This document shows, piece after piece, positions 58,496-64,000 of a stretch of 64,000 nt of DNA. The number at the start of each line of letters is the position of its first letter. Positions within the stretch are counted from its first letter, which is position 1. Below the pieces are notes generated by a model. It saw only the letters and a program-made list of their open reading frames with translations. It searched no databases and was not told the origin of the DNA. Source of the DNA: CAVUXJ01 sp963814975 (GTDB taxonomy: Bacteria > Acidobacteriota > Vicinamibacteria > Vicinamibacterales > CAVVIG01); contig CAWFFB010000024.1 of the NCBI GenBank assembly GCA_963814975.1, positions 21,760 to 85,759 of the forward strand, written 5' to 3'. A program made the translations under genes and the position numbers.

Positions 58496-59137
58496 ATGAC
58501 ACGGATTGCCTCGAGGCCGCCGGTGCGACTGCTGAGGGTTCTCCGGATCGCCGCGACAACGGTCGCTGCTACGGCGACGGGGATGCTCAACTGCGCGCTT
58601 GGGCGCGGCGAGCGCCATCCGGTACTGCTGAAGCCGGGCGATCTCGCGCCGGATTTTTCGCTGCCTGGATCGGATGGCCGTCGCTATCGGCTGAGCGATC
58701 TGCGGGATCGCGACGCCGTCGTGATCGCCTGGTTCCCGAAGGCGTTTACCCCTGGGTGCACGAAGGAGTGCGAATCACTCGGAATGAGTCGCGCTGTGCT
58801 CGGACCGTCCAAAGTACGCTACTTTGGCGCAAGCGTGGACACGCCTGAAACCAACCGGCGCTTTGCCGCGTCATTGGGGATTGATTATCCGATTCTCAGC
58901 GATCCCGATCGGACGACCGCGCGGGCGTACGGGGTGATCGGCAAGTCGGGGTTTCCGTCGCGCTGGACGTTCTATATTGGCCGGGATGGTCGTATTCTCG
59001 AAATCGACAAGCAAGTGCGGGTGACGACCCATGGGGCAGATGTGGCCGCTCGACTGACCGAGCTTGCAGCGCGTAGGGACCGTCCCGAGGTCGCACCGAG
59101 GCCGACGGGGGCGGGGCGCGCCGCCGGCAAGGCGTGA
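58496..59137 (+). CDS. Peroxiredoxin, BCP-like, with N-terminal signal/anchor
   Basis: An intact 213-residue thioredoxin-fold peroxidase. Seen: an N-terminal hydrophobic stretch ('LLRVLRIAATTVAATATGML') suggesting export or membrane anchoring, 'PVLLKPGDLAPDFSLPGSDG', 'VVIAWFPKAFTPGCTKECES' with the peroxidatic Cys and a second Cys five residues later (the BCP atypical 2-Cys pattern), 'FGASVDTPETNRRFAASLGI' and 'FPSRWTFYIGRDGRILEIDK'. The reduced partner is probably thioredoxin-like. It is divergent from the SGNH gene (83-base gap). The C-terminal ~25 residues are Pro/Gly/Arg-rich and family-atypical. Confidence 0.85.
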   Translation: MTRIASRPPVRLLRVLRIAATTVAATATGMLNCALGRGERHPVLLKPGDLAPDFSLPGSDGRRYRLSDLRDRDAVVIAWFPKAFTPGCTKECESLGMSRAVLGPSKVRYFGASVDTPETNRRFAASLGIDYPILSDPDRTTARAYGVIGKSGFPSRWTFYIGRDGRILEIDKQVRVTTHGADVAARLTELAARRDRPEVAPRPTGAGRAAGKA

Positions 59138-59325
59138 TCCGTCACCATTGGTTGCGAGCGCGGTCAGCCGAGCCGCCCGGCAGGCTTTGAAGGTTGCGAA
59201 AGTAATGACTCAGGAAACCGATCTCGTACGGAGGCGGATCATTTCGTGACCGCCGCGGCACCCTGGCCCGGGGACGGCCTCCGTACAGTCACAAGCTGGC
59301 CACCCGGCCAGGCTGGAGCGAAGCC

Positions 59326-62176
59326 ATGACTCTGATCGACCGCTTCCGAACACAGGGACGGCACAAGCATCCCGATCCCACGGTTCGTCTCGCCTACGTC
59401 GAAGAGATCCCGCTCGAGGAGCGCGAAGTCATCGCCTTGATGGCGCGCGAGGACGAGGACGTCCGCGTGCGGCGCGCCGCGGTTGCGAAGTTGATGGACC
59501 CGTCGGCGCTCGGTGCGATTGCGGGCACCGATCGCGACGAGGCGGTGCGCGGGCAGGCCGCAGCCATGCTCCGCGACATCGCGGTCGAGGCGTTCGAAGG
59601 GATCACCGAGGCCGACAGCCTGGAAGCGGTCGACGCGCTGACGGACGGCCGCGCGCTGGCCCAGATTGCGAAGACCGCCGGGCGGGAAATCGTGGCGCTC
59701 CGTGCCTTGTCCCGCGTCGCCGATACCCGGATGCTCGGATCCATCGCCCGTCACGCGGGGTCTGAAGCCACGCGACGCGGCGCTTTCGAGCGGCTCGGCG
59801 GGGATGCAGCCGAGATTCTGGCGGTGGCGATGAACAGCGAGCACAAGGACACGGCGATCGCGGCTGTCGATCTGATCAGCGATCGAAGCGTGCTGGACCA
59901 GGTGGTCTCGCGGGCCAAGAGCAAGAGTGCGGTGAAGCGCGCCCGCGGCATTATTCGCGAGGCAGAGGAGCGCGAGGCGCGTGAAGCCGCCCTGGAGGCA
60001 GCCCAACGGACTGCGTCAGCGGCCGGTGTGACCAGTGCCGCCGCCGACGCTGCGCCCGCGCCAGCAGTGGCCTCTGCGTCCGAGGATTCGGGGGCGGAGG
60101 AGGACCGCCGTGCGGCAGCCGAAGAAGCCGGCCGTCGTCGGGCGGAGGAGGAGGCCGCACGGATTCAGGCAGCCGAGCAGGCGGCCGAACAGGCTCGAGT
60201 GAGAGCGGAAGAACAGGCCAAGCGCCAGTCCGAGCGAGCCCATCTCCGCCTGACGGAGCTCGCGGACACCGCCGCGGCGGCCGCGGCTGATCCGGACCTC
60301 GTGGAAGCGCGCAAACGCTTCGGGCTCGCGCGCCGTGAATGGGTCGACCTCGCTGCCGGCGTGGCTGTCGACCCGGGACTGGCCACCCGCTTTGCCGATG
60401 CTGAATCCCAGGTCGTTTCGCGCGAGAACGAAGCGCGTGCGGCCGAGGCCAAGGCGCGCCGTGAAGCGCTCGCCCGCCTGCAGCACCTCCTCGGCCGCGT
60501 CGAGGCGCTCGCGGGGAGTCCGGATCTGTCGCTGAAGGCGGCCGATCGCGCCCTGCGCGAGGTCCGAATGACGCTGGCCGCCGTGCCCCTCTTGCCAGCC
60601 AAACAAGACGCCGAGGATGCCACGCGCCGTCTGAAAGCGCTGCTGGCGGTGCTGACGCCGAAGGTGCAGGAGCTCCGTGAAGCCGATGAGTGGCAGCGCT
60701 GGGCGAACGTCGGCGTCCAGGAGCAGCTCTGCGCGCAGATGGAGGCGCTTCGCGCGCTCGAGGATCCCGAAGCGATCGCCCGCGAGGTGCGCGAGCTTCA
60801 ACAGCAATGGCGGCAGGCCGCCGACGTTCCGCGGGCGCAGGCCGACCAGTTGTGGCGGCGCTTCAAGACGGCGCACGACGAAGTCTGGGTCGCGCGCGAG
60901 GCGTACTTCGCCGCCGAGGCCGAGATTCGCGCGCAGAACCTCGCGCAAAAGGCCGCTCTGTGCGAAAAAGCCGAGGCGCTGGCCGAGTCCACGAGCTGGA
61001 TTCAGACGGCCGAGGAGATCAAACGGATGCAGGCCGAATGGAAGACGATCGGCCCCGTGTCGCGCGGGCGCGAGAAGGCGGTCTGGGACCGGTTCCGCGC
61101 GGCCTGCGATCGCTTCTTCACACGGCGCCACGAGGATCTCGTCGCGCGCAAAGGGCTGTGGGCCGACAACCTCGCGAAGAAGGAGGCGCTGTGGGTGCGG
61201 GCCGAGGCGCTCGCCGAGTCGACCGATTGGGAGCAGTCGGCGGCGGAGATCAGGCGGCTGCAGGCCGAGTGGAAGACGATCGGTCCGGTGAAGAAGAGCC
61301 GGTCGGATGCGATCTGGCGGCGCTTCCGTGAAGCGTGCGATCGCTTTTTCACGCGCTACGCGCAGCGCCACGACATCGCGCGCGCCGAGCGGGTCGCGGC
61401 CCGCGAAGCGATCTGTGCCGAGCTCGAAGCGCTTGGGTCACCCGAACGCCAGGAGCCGCGCGGCCGATCTCCTCGTGCAGGTGCGCGCGCTTCGCGCCCG
61501 CTGGCAGCAGGAGATTGCCGCGCGCGGCGTCGATCCCGAGCAGGCGCGGGCCCTCGAGGCGCGTTTTGCGGCCGCGTTCGCCGCGGTGCTCGCGCGCTGG
61601 CCCGCGGCATTCAGCGACACCGACCTCGACCCCGAAGCGAACCGCAAGCGGATGGAATCGCTGGTCGACGCGTGGAGGATCTGGCCACCTCGCTCGCCGG
61701 GCCGGCGGCCGCTGTCGCCGGCGACGCGGCGCTGTCGCCGACGACCCGCCTGGCGGCGATGCTCAAGGAAGCGCTCGCGGCCAACACGATCGGCGGAAAG
61801 GTCGACGATGACAGCCGGTGGCGCGCCGCGAGCGGAAGACGTCCGGCAGGCGCAGGCCAGCTGGTCGCGCATCGGGCTGGTGCCCGACGAGGTCCGTCGC
61901 CGCTTGACCGATCGATTCCAGCGGGCGGTCAGACGAATCTCGGAAGGCGCGCGGCGCGGGCTGCAGGGACCAATCGGGCAAGCGGGGCAGGAACGTCTGG
62001 AAGGGCAGGAGGAGCAGGAACGGGCGGATGGGCAGGCAAGCCCGGAGGGGCGGGAAAGGCCGGAGGGGGTGGCAGGCCAGGACGTTAATCACCTGCCGTC
62101 TCGCGCGTCTCGCTTTCTGCCGTTCGCGCCCGTCCTGCGTTCGTTCCCGCCCCTACCGCCTTCCTGCCCTTATTGA
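59326..62176 (+). CDS. DUF349-repeat protein with HEAT-like N-terminus (frame breaks near 61440, 61690 and 61825)
   Basis: About 940 residues. Residues ~1-220 are helical, HEAT-like ('VRLAYVEEIPLEEREVIALM', 'ALGAIAGTDRDEAVRGQAAA'). Residues ~225-345 are an Ala/Glu/Arg-rich coiled coil, followed by at least three DUF349 repeats: 'LREADEWQRWANVGVQEQLC', 'EEIKRMQAEWKTIGPVSRGR', 'FRAACDRFFTRRHEDLVARK', 'AEIRRLQAEWKTIGPVKKSR' and 'FREACDRFFTRYAQRHDIAR'. The DUF349 role is unknown; some relatives affect DNA-damage tolerance or conjugation. Frame shifts near 61440, 61690 and 61825 displace the end. The true stop is uncertain because the last frame runs into a G-rich low-complexity tract and overlaps the FKBP gene; 62088 is the stop in another frame. 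Confidence 0.75.
61970..62165. repeat. Low-complexity purine/pyrimidine-rich imperfect inverted repeat
   Basis: Plus-strand bases 61975-62085 are mostly G and A (GGGCAGGA, GGGGCGGGAAAGG, GGAGGGGGTGG); 62105-62170 are mostly C and T (CCGTCCTGCG, CCCGCCCCTACC, CTTCCTGCCCT). The halves are roughly complementary, so a long GC-rich hairpin could form between convergent genes and act as a two-way terminator. Runs of three or more G could form G-quadruplexes. Confidence 0.5.
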
Positions 62177-62964
62177 ATCTTGATCAGCTCCACGTCGAAC
62201 ACGAGCAGCCCGAACGGCGGACTTTGGCCCTTGTAGGCCAGGCTCTCGGGAATCCAGAAGCGCGTCTTTTCGCCCTCGACCATCAGCTGCACGCCTTCAG
62301 TCCAGCCGGCAATCACCCCGTTGAGCGGAAACGTCACCGGCTGCCCCGTTGTCACCGAGCTGTCGAACATCTTTCCATCCGTCGTCCACCCGCTGTAGTG
62401 CACCGTCACCTAGCTGGCGGCCGTGGGCCGGCGCTTGCCGGTGCCCGGCTTGATCACTTTGTACGCGAGACCGCTCGGGGTTTTCTTCGCGTCGGACGGG
62501 GGCGCCTTCACGTCGGGCGGCGCTGTGGGCGGCGACGTGAACGAGAGCAGCTCGACGTCGAACACGAGCATCCCTCGCGGATCGCGTTTCCCCTGGTACG
62601 CCAACGCTTCCGGGATCCAGAGCCGGCGGGTTTCGCCGGTGACCATGAGCTGCACCCCTTCGGTCCACCCGGCAATCACCCGATCGAGCGGGAATGAGGC
62701 CGGCGCGCCTCGCGCCACTGAACTGTCGAACATCTTCCCGTCGGTCGTCCAGCCGGTGTAGTGGACGGTGACCAGATCGGTCCTGCCGGGATGCGCCTTC
62801 CCGGTCCCTGGCTTGATCACTTTCGACGCCAACCCCGAGCGCGTTTTTGCCGCGTCGCCAGGAGCCGCAGCCACGTCCGGTGGTGGCGCAATCACTTTTC
62901 CGGTCTGAGCGGCCGCAAGCGGCGCCATCAGGGCGAGAACCGTAAGCAGCGGGATGATTCGCAT
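62170..62964 (-). CDS. Exported tandem-domain FKBP peptidyl-prolyl isomerase (in-frame TAG at 62410-62412)
   Basis: About 264 codons. Signal peptide 'MRIIPLLTVLALMAPLAAAQ'. Domain 1: 'LASKVIKPGTGKAHPGRTDL', 'VTVHYTGWTTDGKMFDSSVA', 'FPLDRVIAGWTEGVQLMVTG' and 'LWIPEALAYQGKRDPRGMLV'. A short Pro/Asp linker leads to domain 2: 'LAYKVIKPGTGKRRPTAAS', then a TAG codon, then 'VTVHYSGWTTDGKMFDSSVT', 'FPLNGVIAGWTEGVQLMVEG', 'FWIPESLAYKGQSPPFGLLV' and the end 'DVELIKIQ'. Alignment of the two domains shows the TAG replaces one codon inside domain 2 with no frame shift, unlike the window's other breaks. CAG (Gln) is one base away. Likely role: periplasmic prolyl isomerisation. Uncorrected, only domain 1 would be made. 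Confidence 0.82.
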
Positions 62965-63046
62965 CGCGTGACCCTTTTGTGAATGTCTGAATATGTGGAT
63001 GAAGGCCGGGGGGCGCGAAAGGCGCGGCGGCCTACCTCCGCGGAGT

Positions 63047-63086
63047 CGTACGGACCGAGGAAGCCGGCCGGCCGTCGGTCCGTACG
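63047..63086. repeat. Perfect 12-base inverted repeat between FKBP and CarD genes
   Basis: CGTACGGACCGA and TCGGTCCGTACG around a 16-base loop that itself contains GCCGGCCGGC. It lies 78 bases after the carD stop (carD reads minus) and upstream of the FKBP start. There is no T-tract, so it may be a terminator-like hairpin or a protein site. Confidence 0.55.
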
Positions 63087-63163
63087 GCTCGGCCATCACG
63101 GATGCGGGCTCGAGGCCAGCGATCGTGACGGCCGTCGCCGTGCGGGGACGACGAGCGGGGTCG

Positions 63164-63751
63164 TTAGGAAGCGCGCGCTGCCCGGCGAGGCGCGGCGGAC
63201 GCCGCCTGCGCACGAGGGGCGACCTTGGTCACCTTCGTGCGAGCCGTCAAGCGAGCCTTCGCCGTGAAGCAGCGCACGAGTGCGCCATCCACCTTCTCCT
63301 CGATGGCGAGCGCCGTCTCACGCATCACTTCGGAGACTTCCGAGATGATGAGGAACTTCGCCCGGTCGAGCATGCGCTTCTCACGGAACGAGAGGCTCTT
63401 CGACTTGGCCAGAAACGTCAGACTCTTCAACACATCGGCTACTTCGTAGATCGAGCCGCTACGCATCTTGTCTGAGTTATCCTTGAAGCGACCCTTCCAG
63501 TTCTGATGGTTATCGATTTTGCCGTCGCCGAGCAACCCGAAGAGCCGTTCGACTTCCTCGTCGCTGATGGCGCGACGAAGACCAACGCCGTCGACGTTGC
63601 TGACTGGGACGAGCACGGTCGTGTCGTTGGCTGCGATCCGAAGGTGGTAGAAGCCGCACGTCGTGCCGAGGATCGTCTTGTCCTCGATCCGCTCGACGAT
63701 GCCCAGACCATGATTCGGGTATATGACCTTGTCACCGACTTCAAATGTCAC
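63164..63751 (-). CDS. carD: CarD/CdnL-family transcription factor
   Basis: An intact 195-residue RNA-polymerase-binding regulator. Seen: the CarD-type Tudor-like domain 'FEVGDKVIYPNHGLGIVERI' and 'VLVPVSNVDGVGLRRAISDE', then a helical domain ('KMRSGSIYEVADVLKSLTFL', 'KRMLDRAKFLIISEVSEVMR') that binds the upstream edge of the -10 region in the family. A basic Ala/Arg-rich tail of ~30 residues follows. CarD stabilises open complexes at rRNA and housekeeping promoters. The GTG start has AGGGGG upstream, and a near-consensus promoter lies 44 bases before it. Confidence 0.93.
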   Translation of the reverse strand: MTFEVGDKVIYPNHGLGIVERIEDKTILGTTCGFYHLRIAANDTTVLVPVSNVDGVGLRRAISDEEVERLFGLLGDGKIDNHQNWKGRFKDNSDKMRSGSIYEVADVLKSLTFLAKSKSLSFREKRMLDRAKFLIISEVSEVMRETALAIEEKVDGALVRCFTAKARLTARTKVTKVAPRAQAASAAPRRAARAS

Positions 63752-63794
63752 GAGTCCCCCTAAGGAAGCTAGATGGAAGGCTAAGGCGTCTGCC

Positions 63795-63823
63795 AGTATA
63801 ACGCACTTTCACCTGGGATACAA
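63795..63823 (-). promoter_or_regulatory. carD promoter (TTGTAT-17-TATACT)
   Basis: Minus strand: TTGTAT (63818-63823), exactly 17 bases, TATACT (63795-63800). It lies 44 bases before the carD GTG at 63751. One of the two clearest sigma-70-like promoters in the window. Confidence 0.7.
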
Positions 63824-64000
63824 CGAGAAATGGGCCAGAAATCGTTGTTTTTGGCATTTTGCGCCCCGGTCTTGGAGCCCTCATGGGCGGTTGCCCCCTC
63901 GCTGAATCCGGCCTAACTTGCTCTATCGGGGGAGGTTTTTCACCGGGCCGGCCGGCAGGTGCCCTGCGGTGTATGGCTGGCTGGTTTGGCGGGCAAGGGC
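63824..64000. other. Window edge without recognisable gene
   Basis: The last ~180 bases contain G/C-rich runs but no frame or RNA I can support. The stretch may be the upstream region of a gene beyond the window. Confidence 0.35.

Noticed and set aside
1..64000. Wholesale gene decay (true pseudogenes)
   Set aside because: The breaks fall equally in essential genes, catalytic motifs remain intact across them, and single-base corrections restore full-length families.
1..64000. tRNA, rRNA, IS elements, prophage or integrase genes
   Set aside because: No T-loop-like tRNA ends, no transposase or integrase motif and no long terminal repeats were seen in either strand.

Overview
The window is GC-rich bacterial chromosomal DNA carrying mostly housekeeping and conserved accessory genes. 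I see no plasmid, phage, insertion sequence, rRNA, tRNA or CRISPR signature. Several traits point to Acidobacteriota, perhaps the Vicinamibacteria side: two 'VWFA-related' proteins of the acidobacterial type, secreted subtilases ending in DNIVWGT arrays, CarD, type III glutamine synthetase, and an ArnT-like glycosyltransferase. This placement is inference from gene content. About 40 genes are supported, but more than half need one or more single-base frame corrections to read through. The breaks hit essential genes (metH, ahcY, glnA, gyrase-type subunits) as often as dispensable ones, which fits uncorrected indels in a long-read or metagenomic assembly better than real decay. Broken genes are therefore annotated as single CDSs, with the approximate break positions given.

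Layout. 1-4390 (minus): a hydrolase-like/GT2/NHL fusion overlapping an ABC exporter. 4532-6833 (plus): a membrane spermidine-synthase-like protein. 6902-13652 (minus): a compact histidine operon, hisI-G-D-C-B-H-F-A, preceded by a strong promoter, a 20-residue leader peptide with seven His codons and an intrinsic terminator, i.e. a classical attenuator. 13744-22786: a methyl-cycle block in which ahcY and metH each follow, with a 4-base ATGA overlap, a gene fusing an ArsR-type DNA-binding domain to a SAM methyltransferase-like domain. Each regulator has a 6-6-6 inverted repeat at its promoter. 22787-28547: a palindrome-rich, AT-rich spacer, then two paralogous secreted subtilases with DNIVWGT arrays (15 and 9 copies) around a GNAT acetyltransferase.

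28518-43418: sulfurtransferase, a fused alpha-beta 2-oxoacid dehydrogenase E1, glnS, an ArnT-like glycosyltransferase, two DinB-family proteins, a GNAT, a large M14 peptidase, an aminotransferase and a gyrB/parE subunit. 43448-50152: three consecutive secreted proteins (an unrecognised ~940-residue protein and two VWFA-related proteins, the second with TPR-like repeats). 50160-64000: NYN-LOTUS protein, gyrA/parC subunit, type III glutamine synthetase, Nudix hydrolase, SGNH lipoprotein, peroxiredoxin, DUF349 protein, tandem FKBP isomerase and CarD.

The two regulatory circuits read best from the DNA are the his attenuator, which would couple histidyl-tRNA charging to eight his genes, and the paired ArsR-methyltransferase regulators, which are well placed to sense SAM or S-adenosylhomocysteine and control its recycling.
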